Assembly: GCF_001411495.1 (NCBI RefSeq)
Contig: NZ_CP012982.1
Location: 1,488,001-1,552,000, forward strand
Origin: Burkholderia cepacia ATCC 25416
Lineage (GTDB): Bacteria; Pseudomonadota; Gammaproteobacteria; Burkholderiales; Burkholderiaceae
DNA length: 64,000 nucleotides
Reading direction: 5' to 3'
Below the pieces are notes generated by a model. The model worked only from the letters and a program-made list of their open reading frames with translations. It had not been told where the DNA came from and searched no databases. The translations under genes and the position numbers were made by a program. Shown here piece after piece: positions 9,093 through 18,058 of the stretch. Every line of letters begins with the position of its first letter. Position 1 is the stretch's first letter.

Positions 9093-9757
9093 CGTGCTCA
9101 ACCTCTGTTGTCGAATGGGACAGGATACCGGCCGACGCCGCTCTTCGCGGCCGCGTGCCGGACTGATTGTCGATCGTCGATTGCGCGCGTCGGCGCCGCA
9201 TCCGGCATGCCGTTCGACGCGCGAGGGTCGCGCGGGCGCAGCGATCGTGGCGCCACACGGAAGTATGGCGCGCATCGAACGAGCGGCCGCCGGTCTGCGC
9301 ATCGGCGACGACGGCCCGGCACCCGCGACATGGCCCGGCCCGTACCGGCCGGCGTCACGCGCGGCCGCACCGTCGCTGGCCCGCCAGTCTTTGTACCATC
9401 GGCCGCGCACGATGAAATGACGCGCGACGGATACCGACTATTGGTGCGCCCGCGGGCGCTGCGGCGCAGCATCGCGGGCGGCGGCGCAGCCCGATTTCCT
9501 TTCGAATACCTTGAACCGGTGCCACCTGTCATGAATACCGGGTATTCGGAGCTTCCCTGTCATCCTGAAAACAAATTGATCCGTTCTTGTTAGGTAACGA
9601 TCGGTAAAAAGACGCTGCATTGCACACTAAATGTTTGTTGTTAAGCTCGGACGGATGGCGTGCGTCGCCACACGCGAGCCCGACACAGGCGAAGTGCAGA
9701 ATCGGTCAGCGTGCGTCGCCAATCGATCGACAGTAATCCCCCAACCTCACATCGACA
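9093..9757. other. Long divergent intergenic region, FAH gene to IclR gene
   Basis: 665 bases between divergent starts. Open frames here on both strands have no recognisable protein features. The last 160 bases before the IclR gene are richer in A/T (around 9590-9640), as expected for promoter DNA, but no confident hexamer pair or operator could be assigned. Confidence 0.5.
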
Positions 9758-10579
9758 ATGCAAACAACCAACGACCTGCTTCCCGGCTGCGACGCACGGG
9801 AATCGATGGGCACAATCGACCGTTATCGCGCACCCGCGCTCGACAAGGGTCTCGACATCCTCGAACTCCTGTCGGAGCAGAAAGAAGGCCTCACCCGCAC
9901 CGAAATCACGAAGGAACTCGGCCGCAACGCGAGCGAGATCTACCGGATGCTCGAACGCCTCGTCGCGCGCCGCTACGTGATGCGCTCGACCGGCGGCGAC
10001 CGCTATACGCTCAGCCTCAAGCTGTTCTCGCTCGCGCACCGGCATCCGCCGATGAGCAGGCTGATCGCCGAGGCGCTGCCGCCGATGCAGCGCTTCGCCG
10101 ATTCCTCGGAACAATCGTGCCACCTGTCCGTCTACGATCGCGGCAACCTGCTCGTGATCGCGCAAGTCGACGGGCCCGGCCCGTGGGGTGTGTCGGTCCG
10201 GCTCGGCTCGCGCATCGGGCTCGCCGATACGGCATCGGGGCGGGTGATGCTGTCGTTCCAGGGCGCCGAGCAGCGCGCGCACATGCTCGCGGAGCACCGC
10301 AAGGTCAAGGGCGAAGCGCCGCTGAACGAGCAGGAACTCGCGTACGCGTGCCAGTCCATCCGGCAGGCCGGCTACCTGCGCCAGGACAGCCGCCAGGCGT
10401 ACGGCGTGACCGACCTGACCGCGCCGATCCTCGGGCCGTCCGGCCATGCGATCGCGGTGCTGACCTGCCCGTACATGCGCCGGATCGATGCGCACATGGC
10501 GCCGTCGGTCGACGCGGTCGTCGATGGGTTGCGCGAAACGGCCGCCCATCTGTCGATGTGCCGCACCGAAACCTGCTGA
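9758..10579 (+). CDS. IclR-family transcriptional regulator
   Basis: 273 residues. The N-terminal winged helix-turn-helix (about 28-85, LDKGLDILELLSEQKEGLTRTEITKEL) is followed by an IclR effector domain (about 100-265). The start is uncertain: ATG 9758 lacks a good ribosome-binding site, and ATG 9806 (MGTIDRYRAP) is preceded by CGGGAA and may be the real one. It is divergent from the FAH-family hydrolase, which it may control; IclR proteins commonly regulate catabolic genes for small carboxylates or sugar acids. No operator was identified. Confidence 0.88.
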   Translation: MQTTNDLLPGCDARESMGTIDRYRAPALDKGLDILELLSEQKEGLTRTEITKELGRNASEIYRMLERLVARRYVMRSTGGDRYTLSLKLFSLAHRHPPMSRLIAEALPPMQRFADSSEQSCHLSVYDRGNLLVIAQVDGPGPWGVSVRLGSRIGLADTASGRVMLSFQGAEQRAHMLAEHRKVKGEAPLNEQELAYACQSIRQAGYLRQDSRQAYGVTDLTAPILGPSGHAIAVLTCPYMRRIDAHMAPSVDAVVDGLRETAAHLSMCRTETC

Positions 10580-10782
10580 CACAGCTGACCCTGCCGACAC
10601 GCAGGCTCGTCGGAACGCACCGGGTACGGCGCGATTGCGCCGATCCCGGTCGCCCGCGATCACGCCGGTGCGAGGCGCGACGCACGGTGCCATATCGTGC
10701 GTCCACGGCGCTACGCTAAAATAGCGGCCCTCTCAAAAACTACGGCGGCCGGTTGTCGCGGCCGTCGTGTCCGATGGATGTC

Positions 10783-11325
10783 ATGGCCAAACTTCTGAAC
10801 GATCAAGAATTCCAGCGTTTCTCCGAACTTCAGCAGAAGCAGGCAAGCTTCACGATCACGCCCGAGGAGGCGGACGAACTGCGCGATATCGTCGCGCGCG
10901 CGCAGAAGAAGCGCGACGATCGTGCCGCCGCGATGCAGGCGATCGAGAACTACATCGAGCAGTTCGACATCACGCCCGACGAACTCTTCTCGCCCGAGCA
11001 GATCGGCGACGCGGCCCGCACCTACGGGCTCATCACGGCGACCAAGAAGGAACGCACGCTGCCGCCGTCGATCACGTTCAACGGCAAGCCGTACCAGTGG
11101 ACCAAGACGCTTCCGGACGACGTGCGCGGCGCGCTGTTCGAAGCATTCACGTCCGGCGAATCGGTCAAGCGCTTCATCGCGATGCCGAAGGACATCGCAC
11201 GCTGCGCACTGACGATCGCCCGCCTCGAGCGCGAAACCGGCGCCGTCTATGCCGATTCGCACCTCGAGGAACTCGCGATTTCGCGCGACCAGGTGAACGA
11301 CGCGGCGGCGAAACTCGCTGCCTGA
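10783..11325 (+). CDS. Conserved hypothetical protein with H-NS-like linker motif
   Basis: About 180 residues, function unknown. The N-terminal half is charged and helical (QRFSELQQKQASF, then EEADELRDIVARAQKKRDD). It contains IENYIEQFDITPDELF, which resembles the linker IRAKIEEYDITPEELGF of the H-NS-family protein encoded at 14945-15244. The C-terminal half (from LPPSITFNGKPYQW) does not have the H-NS DNA-binding motif. ATG 10783 (MAKLL) is preferred, but ATG 10774 is in frame and neither has a clear ribosome-binding site. Downstream lies the 12-unit repeat array. Confidence 0.75.
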   Translation: MAKLLNDQEFQRFSELQQKQASFTITPEEADELRDIVARAQKKRDDRAAAMQAIENYIEQFDITPDELFSPEQIGDAARTYGLITATKKERTLPPSITFNGKPYQWTKTLPDDVRGALFEAFTSGESVKRFIAMPKDIARCALTIARLERETGAVYADSHLEELAISRDQVNDAAAKLAA

Positions 11326-11417
11326 ATGTAAGCGCGGGCACGGTTCATGCGTGCCCGCCCCCTGCTCAACGCCGACCTTGGCCGGCGTTGCGCTTGCGCA
11401 AGCCGTGCGTCCGGACA

Positions 11418-11690
11418 CTCCCGAAAAGTCTCACCCTGGCGTCCCGCAAGCGCTCACCCACACCTCCCGAAAAAGCTCACCAAGGCTCCCGGATGTGCTC
11501 ACCGAAGCCTCCCGGATGTGCTCACCGACACGTCCCGCAGCCCCTCACCGATGTGCCCCGGAAAGGCTCACCGACGCCTCCCGCAGGTACTCACCGGCCA
11601 CTCCCGGGAAGGCTCACCGAATGCTCCCGTATCGGCTCACCTCGACCGTCCTGGAGAAGCTCACCGGTGGCTCCTGAAAAATCTCACCTT
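11418..11690. repeat. 12-unit degenerate 23-bp tandem repeat
   Basis: Twelve units of pattern CTCCCG-N5/6-CTCACC-N5. CTCACC begins at 11430, 11453, 11476, 11498, 11521, 11544, 11567, 11590, 11613, 11636, 11660 and 11683, so the period is 22-24, mostly 23. Each unit has two related hexamers (CTCCCG and CTCACC) about 11-12 bases apart. Spacers vary freely while hexamers are conserved, which points to selection on the hexamers. The period is not a multiple of three and no known protein is encoded. Read on the minus strand, the units are GGTGAG...CGGGAG. Confidence 0.9.
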
Positions 11691-11983
11691 TTGGGCAGGC
11701 TCGAATTTTCGAGGCTGAAATACGGCGGCAAATACGTGTGAACATCGCGCGGAAAACTACGACGCGCGACGGATATCGCGGCAAACGAAACGCGTCTCGC
11801 GATGCCTGCCGTATGCGTGTCGTTGTTTCCATCGCGAACAGGCAGCGACACGTTCGCCGTTGTTTCGCTCGCGAGACCGGTTCGAATGCCCGGCATTCGT
11901 GACCGGAAACATCCGCAACGTGCCGGGAAGCCGGGGACATCGACGGCATACGGCGTCCGTGCGCGCCGAACCGCCGACGGACG
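11691..11983. other. Intergenic stretch after the repeat array
   Basis: About 290 bases between the last repeat unit and the convergent acetyltransferase gene end. No convincing gene, terminator or operator was seen. Confidence 0.4.
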
Positions 11984-14341
11984 CTACGGCTGCAGCTTCA
12001 TCCTGAAGCCGACGACACCGGGCTCCTCCGTCGTCGACACGGCGAAACCGCACGACTTCGCAAGCGCGATCATCGCCGAGTTCTCGCGCAGCGCCTCGCC
12101 GATCATCCATGCGGTTCCGCGCGAACGCGCGTAGTCGATGATCCGGTTCATCATCAGCCGGCCAAGCCCCTTGCCCTTCTGGTCGGGTCGTACCGCGATC
12201 GCGAACTCCGCCGTCTCGTTGTCGGGATCGGCCACCGCGCGCGCCACCGCGAGCGTGTGGTCGCGCCCGGACACATCGGTGAACGACACGATGAAGGCCA
12301 TCTCACGGTCGTAATCGATCTGCGTCATGCGCGCCACCTGTGAATGATCGAAGCTGCGCACCGCACCGAAGAATCGCATCCGCAGATCGTCCGGTGTCAT
12401 CGCGCCGAGCAGCTCGTTGTGCGCGGCCTCGTCTTCCGGACGGATCGGGCGGATCGTCACCGTCTCGCCGCGCCACTCGAGCGTCTGTTCGAGGTGGCGC
12501 GGATACGGCATGATCGCGAGCCGGCTGCGGCCCGTGGCCAGCGTGATACGCGGTGCGATCACTTGCGCACGGTCGGACAGCACGCGCAGCGTGACCGACA
12601 TCGCAACGACTTCACGCACGTCGCAGACGACCTGCGACAGCGCCGTCAATGCGTCGAGCGTCGGCTCGACGGGTGTGCGGCGTGCATACGGCGAGCGTTC
12701 CATCACCGCGCGGGCGAGCACGGTGTTCAGCGGCGGCAGGCCATAGACGACGAACGGCGCCGATACGCCGTCCGCGGGCGGCACGGCATAGCGAAACACC
12801 GGGCCGAAGTTCGCATCGTCGTACATGTCGACCGTGACATCGACGACTTTCGTGCCGGCCGGCTCGGCGGCCTGCTCGCCCTGCAGGCCGAAACGGGACA
12901 GCCAGCCCAGCGCGGCTTCGCCGGTCAGCTCATGCTCGCCGGCTTCGACCATCCGGCGCGCGTCGGCCTGCGCGGATGCAACGCACTCGGCCGGCTGCAG
13001 CGGCGTGCCCTCGGGCGTTTGCATCAGCAGTTGCCGCCCGAGGTTGTAGTCGACGAGACGCGCATACGCGCGTGCGAGCCGCTGCGGCGTGGTGTGCACG
13101 GGAATGCCGTTCGCGTGCAATGCATCGCGCGTCGCCGCGTCGACCGCGCCGAAGAAACACGCGAGGATGCCGCGATGCGCGTACTGCCGCGCTTCGATCA
13201 GCGTGTGCGCGACCGCGTCGGCCGGCGCGCTGTGGGAAGTCGAATGGACGACGAACAGCGTGCCCGTTTGCGGGAACGGCGCGAGCGCCTTGACCGCCGC
13301 GGCAAAATGCTCGGGCCGCGCATCGTCGCCCAGCGTCAGCGGATTGCCGGGCGACGCGAGATGCGGCAGCGCGACCGAGACGGCCGACGTGGCGGCGGGC
13401 GGCCAGTCGGCCAGTACGTCGCGCACGTCGGACACCGCGTCGACCGCGAGTTTCGCGACCCCGGCATCGCTCGTCACGAGCGTGGCCGCGCCGCGCGCCG
13501 TGACGCGGCCGACGCCGAGCGTCTCGATCTCGTCGAGGAGGTCGTCGAGCGCATCGACCCGCACCATCCCCGCGCGCTGGAACGCCGCCGTATAGAGCGC
13601 GTCGCCGGGATCGGCACGCCCGGTGCGCAAGGCGAGCACCGGCTTGTTGCGCGCGGCCGCGCGGGCGGCGGACATGAACTTGCGCGCCGCGCGCACGGTA
13701 TCGAGTTCGAGCAGGATCGCGCGCGTGCCGGGGTCGCTCGCGAGATAGTCGAGCACGTCGCCCGCATCGACGTCGGACTCGCTGCCGAGCGCGACGACAT
13801 GCGAAAAACCGAGGCCCCGTGCGTCGGCCCAGCCGAGCACCGCGTTCGTCAGCGCATTCGATTGCGACACCCACGCGACACCGCCCGATCGCGCCGTATA
13901 GGCCGGTGCGCCGAAATGGGCATGCCGTCCGGGCGACAGCACGCCGAGGCTGCCCGGCCCGACGATACGGAGCACGAACGGCTTCGCCGCCTTCAGTGTG
14001 CGATCGAGCGCGGCGCGATCGGCATCCGTGCGCGCCTCGCCGACGATCACCGCCACGCGCGTGCCGAGCTCGCCGAGCTTGCGCACGATGCCGGCCCAGG
14101 TCGCGGGCGGCGTGCAGATCACGGCAACCGACGGCGGTGCGGGCAACCGGTCGACATCGGCAACGACCGCATGCCCGTGCAGGTCACGATACTTCGGATT
14201 GACGGGCCACACGGGCCCCTGGAACGCGCCGTCGAGCACGCGCGACCATACCATCGCGCCGATACTGCCCGCGCGCGACGACGCGCCGACGACCGCAACG
14301 GACTTGGGCTGGAACAACGCATCGAGATGGCGAACGGTCAC
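11984..14341 (-). CDS. Acyl-CoA synthetase (NDP-forming)-like / GNAT acetyltransferase fusion
   Basis: 785 residues, resembling Pat/YfiQ-type protein lysine acetyltransferases. The N-terminal CoA-binding domain begins HLDALFQPKSVAVVGASSRAG and is followed by two succinyl-CoA-ligase-like segments (to about residue 460). The C-terminal GNAT domain (about 610-785) has WRGETVTIRPIRPEDEAAH and the acetyl-CoA loop RPDQKGKGLGRLMM. The region between them, where an ATP-grasp domain is expected, is short and lacks the usual motif; the protein is about 100 residues shorter than YfiQ. GTG 14341 is chosen because AGGGAG lies just upstream. The likely role is protein lysine acetylation. Repeats of one family flank the gene on both sides in opposite orientation. 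Confidence 0.82.
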   Translation of the reverse strand: MTVRHLDALFQPKSVAVVGASSRAGSIGAMVWSRVLDGAFQGPVWPVNPKYRDLHGHAVVADVDRLPAPPSVAVICTPPATWAGIVRKLGELGTRVAVIVGEARTDADRAALDRTLKAAKPFVLRIVGPGSLGVLSPGRHAHFGAPAYTARSGGVAWVSQSNALTNAVLGWADARGLGFSHVVALGSESDVDAGDVLDYLASDPGTRAILLELDTVRAARKFMSAARAAARNKPVLALRTGRADPGDALYTAAFQRAGMVRVDALDDLLDEIETLGVGRVTARGAATLVTSDAGVAKLAVDAVSDVRDVLADWPPAATSAVSVALPHLASPGNPLTLGDDARPEHFAAAVKALAPFPQTGTLFVVHSTSHSAPADAVAHTLIEARQYAHRGILACFFGAVDAATRDALHANGIPVHTTPQRLARAYARLVDYNLGRQLLMQTPEGTPLQPAECVASAQADARRMVEAGEHELTGEAALGWLSRFGLQGEQAAEPAGTKVVDVTVDMYDDANFGPVFRYAVPPADGVSAPFVVYGLPPLNTVLARAVMERSPYARRTPVEPTLDALTALSQVVCDVREVVAMSVTLRVLSDRAQVIAPRITLATGRSRLAIMPYPRHLEQTLEWRGETVTIRPIRPEDEAAHNELLGAMTPDDLRMRFFGAVRSFDHSQVARMTQIDYDREMAFIVSFTDVSGRDHTLAVARAVADPDNETAEFAIAVRPDQKGKGLGRLMMNRIIDYARSRGTAWMIGEALRENSAMIALAKSCGFAVSTTEEPGVVGFRMKLQP

Positions 14342-14600
14342 ATCGGCTCCCTGCGGTAACGAAAGACGACCCGATCGGCATGCGGCACGGACAGGCCATA
14401 CACCGATCGACGCGAACCCCAAGCATAGGCGAAGCGCATGCGGCTGCCTATATGCCGGACGGCCGACTATTCGACAGACGTCAACGCACGCACCATGGGC
14501 CTGTGACACGAGCACGAAAGCCGTCGCCGCGCGCCGGGCGTCCACATTCGCTCGACGCAGCCGGCGTTCGCATTCGGCGCGGCGCTGTGTCCGCTTCGTC

Positions 14601-14643
14601 AAAGGTGAGGATTTACAGGAGCTATGGTGAGTAAATTCGGGAA
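14601..14643. repeat. Two outlying units of the 23-bp repeat (opposite orientation)
   Basis: GGTGAG at 14604 and 14626 (22 bases apart), each followed after 6 bases by CAGGAG (14616) or CGGGAA (14638). These are the same units as in the 11418-11690 array but on the other strand. The first unit, AAAGGTGAGGATTTACAGG, closely resembles the gene-proximal unit of the left array. Confidence 0.75.
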
Positions 14644-14866
14644 TTGCACGGCGCGACGCGCAAACACGCGAAAGGTGATCGGAATTCGCGACGCGCGTGC
14701 ACCGCGAGAATGGCGCGAGCCAATGCAGATGTGCCGTGAAATTGCGGCGCTGTTTACCGAAAATCGCCGCGATATGCAGCCGAATCGCAGCGAATTCGCA
14801 AAACGGGATCCGTTAATTGCGCGGCATCGCAGTTCAATACGCCGTCGGAAATCGCGCGGGGAATGC

Positions 14867-14911
14867 ACAAAAACAAAACGGTGCGACGGCGGCATGGCCG
14901 TTCGCACCGTC
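14867..14911 (-). terminator. Terminator of the H-NS-family gene
   Basis: Stem ACGGTGCGACGGC (14878-14890) pairs with GCCGTTCGCACCGT (14897-14910), with one bulged base. On the minus strand it is followed by TTTTGTTTTTG. Confidence 0.85.
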
Positions 14912-14923
14912 GGTCGGCACGCG

Positions 14924-14944
14924 AAAGGTGAGAATTTTCGGGAG
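14924..14944. repeat. Single outlying repeat unit next to the H-NS-family stop codon
   Basis: AAAGGTGAGAATTTTCGGG runs from 14924 and ends in GGAG at 14944. It nearly matches the reverse of the last unit of the main array (11670-11692). It lies between the terminator and the stop codon of the H-NS-family gene, with its last base inside the 3' end of that gene. Confidence 0.75.
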
Positions 14945-15244
14945 TCAGTCCTTGATCAGGAAACGCGCGCGATTCTTGCCGAGCCACGTCGGCGACCGTC
15001 CACGGCCACTCCACGTTTCACCCGTCTTCGGGTTCAGGTACTTCGGCGGCGACGTACGCTTCGGCTTCGCGGCGGCAGCGGCCGCCCCTGCCGCACGGAA
15101 CCCGAGCTCTTCCGGCGTAATGTCGTATTCCTCGATTTTCGCGCGGATATCGGCAATCGCATCGGCAATCGCCTTTTCGCGTTCCTTGTCGATCTTTTGC
15201 TGAAGCCGTTCGAGCTGCGCGGTCAGTTGCCTGTAGGTCGCCAT
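14945..15244 (-). CDS. H-NS-family nucleoid-associated protein
   Basis: 99 residues. An N-terminal coiled-coil oligomerisation region (about 1-45, QLTAQLERLQQKIDKEREK) precedes the linker YDITPEELGF, an Ala/Lys/Pro hinge, and the C-terminal DNA-binding core YLNPKTGETWSGRGRSPTWL, the extended form of the H-NS AT-hook-like motif in Burkholderia H-NS proteins. It would bind A/T-rich DNA and silence genes. Length and layout are normal. It sits beside A/T-enriched DNA and repeat units, and has its own terminator. Confidence 0.93.
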   Translation of the reverse strand: MATYRQLTAQLERLQQKIDKEREKAIADAIADIRAKIEEYDITPEELGFRAAGAAAAAAKPKRTSPPKYLNPKTGETWSGRGRSPTWLGKNRARFLIKD

Positions 15245-15347
15245 ATGGATGGGACTCCGTGAGTGTTATTCGTGAAAAATAGGTGACTCTCAGCAAACAG
15301 AAAAGCGCTTCGCCCGATCGTGATCTCCCCAGCCGGTTATCTCGAGG

Positions 15348-15620
15348 TCAATAACCGCTCTTCTTCTTGCACGCGAAGAGAAGATTTCGCGTGGCGTCAT
15401 CGCTCGATTGCTGAAGCACTTCGAAATCCCCGTTGCAGATCGCCCGGGCATTGTCCGTGCAATTGCTCCAGTCGCTGCCGGTGCATTGCACCTGGGTAGT
15501 CGGACGCCCGTCCGAAGTGAACAGCGGCGCGCTGCCGCCACACCCGCCGAGCCCGGCAACCAGACCCAGCACAACGGCCGCCCGAGGCCACCGACAGACC
15601 GACGCAAGCATGTGTTTCAT
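15348..15620 (-). CDS. Small secreted lipoprotein, function unknown
   Basis: 90 residues. A positively charged start and hydrophobic stretch (AAVVLGLVAGLGG) lead into a lipobox-like LGGC (Cys about residue 27), predicting an acylated envelope lipoprotein. The mature part has several further cysteines (VQCTG, SNCTD, AICNG, FACKK), suggesting disulfides. GGGAAGAAC precedes the ATG at 15620. It lies in a same-strand run with the upstream BON-like protein. No functional family recognised. Confidence 0.75.
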   Translation of the reverse strand: MKHMLASVCRWPRAAVVLGLVAGLGGCGGSAPLFTSDGRPTTQVQCTGSDWSNCTDNARAICNGDFEVLQQSSDDATRNLLFACKKKSGY

Positions 15621-15681
15621 TGTTCTTCCCGTCAACCTTTTTTTGAATGTCGCGAGTATGCCATGCGCGGCCCTTTCTCCG

Positions 15682-16209
15682 TCAGTCCGGCGTGCGGCCG
15701 GGTTGCCCGCGCGCCTTGTACGGCAAGCGCTTGCGCGGATCGTCGGTGATGCGAACGAACACCTGCTCGACGTCCGGAATCGCCTCGAGCTCACGCTGCA
15801 ATGCCTGCCGGTCGAACGCCGTATCGGCACATCCTTCGACGTAAATGAAACGCCGCTGCACCGTGATCCACAGGCTCGTGCCGTGCAGTCGATCGGAGCC
15901 GGCGAAGTGTGCCTTCACGGCGTCGGCGATCGGTGCGTCATACATGTAGGAGTTCGGCTTCGTGCAGCGGTGCGCGAGCCAGCACGTGGTGCCGCGTTCG
16001 GCACGGTAATGCGCGTCGTCCGTCATCTCGGCCCGGGTCATCCACGGGCCGAGCGGCAACGGGCATTCGGCCACGTCCCGCGACAGCGCAATGAACGGAT
16101 CGTTGTACCAGTTGCGCCGCGCCTCGGGCGCGTCGGCGTCGCCGGACTGCGCGAGCGCGGCGCTCGCCAGCAACAGCGTCAGCCATCCTGCGATGCCGAT
16201 CCGTTTCAT
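15682..16209 (-). CDS. Periplasmic protein with BON-like C-terminal region
   Basis: 175 residues with a cleavable signal peptide (MKRIGIAGWLTLLLASAALA, cut before QSGDAD). The second half (APIADAVKAHFAGSDRLHG to VEQVFVRITDDP) has the alpha-beta pattern of a BON/OsmY-like domain, usually a phospholipid- or envelope-interacting module. Paired cysteines occur in the middle (TTCWLAHRCTK). It lies 54 bases downstream of the sigma-54 regulator on the same strand and may be cotranscribed. Domain assignment is tentative. Confidence 0.7.
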   Translation of the reverse strand: MKRIGIAGWLTLLLASAALAQSGDADAPEARRNWYNDPFIALSRDVAECPLPLGPWMTRAEMTDDAHYRAERGTTCWLAHRCTKPNSYMYDAPIADAVKAHFAGSDRLHGTSLWITVQRRFIYVEGCADTAFDRQALQRELEAIPDVEQVFVRITDDPRKRLPYKARGQPGRTPD

Positions 16210-16263
16210 CGTGCTCTCCTGTTCGATGCCGCACGTCCGGCCGCATCGGCGTTGCCGGTCGGC

Positions 16264-17742
<1,479 letters not shown>

Positions 17743-17775
17743 CGTGTCTTCGTCTCCGTGTATCGTCGACCGGCT

Positions 17776-17892
17776 GTCTCCGGAACGAGACGGATTATCT
17801 CACTCCGGAGACACGCCGCAACACGTTGCCCGGGAAAGCCTCGCCCGATTCCACGGGCTGGCCGGACGGCCATTTCGTCTCCGGATGGAGAC
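17776..17892. promoter_or_regulatory. Three GTCTC-N6-GAGAC enhancer sites
   Basis: Exact copies at 17776-17791 and 17877-17892, and one with a single change (ATCTC) at 17797-17812. Sites 1 and 2 are 21 bp apart, about two helical turns. Site 3 is about 85 bp upstream of the -24/-12 promoter. Sites 1-2 lie 35-70 bp upstream of the regulator's own start, compatible with autoregulation. Binding by the adjacent activator is inferred. Confidence 0.78.
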
Positions 17893-17976
17893 GTTTTATG
17901 TAGAATCGTCAGACAACGACCGGCGCGGGCCCGCCGGTCCCCGGCGGACCCATGTCCGGCGGCGCTATCCGGCCGA

Positions 17977-17992
17977 TGGCACGAAACCTGCA
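17977..17992 (+). promoter_or_regulatory. Sigma-54 promoter of the GntP-type permease
   Basis: TGGCACG-N4-CTGCA with GG-N10-GC spacing, one mismatch from consensus. The predicted start is near 18003, giving a leader of about 55 bases before the permease start. Confidence 0.88.
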
Positions 17993-18058
17993 CGAACCCG
18001 AGCCGGTCCGCGGCGCATCGCGCGATCGAACAACAACCAAAGCCATTAGGAGACTCCC

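Larger units (their letters stand above)
14342..14944. other. A/T-enriched intergenic region with scattered repeat units
   Basis: 603 bases between the acetyltransferase and H-NS-family genes. It holds repeat units at 14601-14643, a partial unit near 14672, a unit at 14924-14944, and the H-NS gene terminator (14867-14911). The 14640-14880 part is visibly richer in A/T than the window average. No gene is supported. Confidence 0.6.

Noticed and set aside
11418..11690. CRISPR-like array
   Set aside because: The units are contiguous and degenerate with 5-6 base spacers, not identical repeats with unique spacers of 30 or so bases; no cas gene is nearby.
11347..11741. Plus-strand open frames through the repeat array
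   Set aside because: All three frames happen to be open; the 23-base period is not a codon multiple, so no repeated peptide is kept, and there is no start context.
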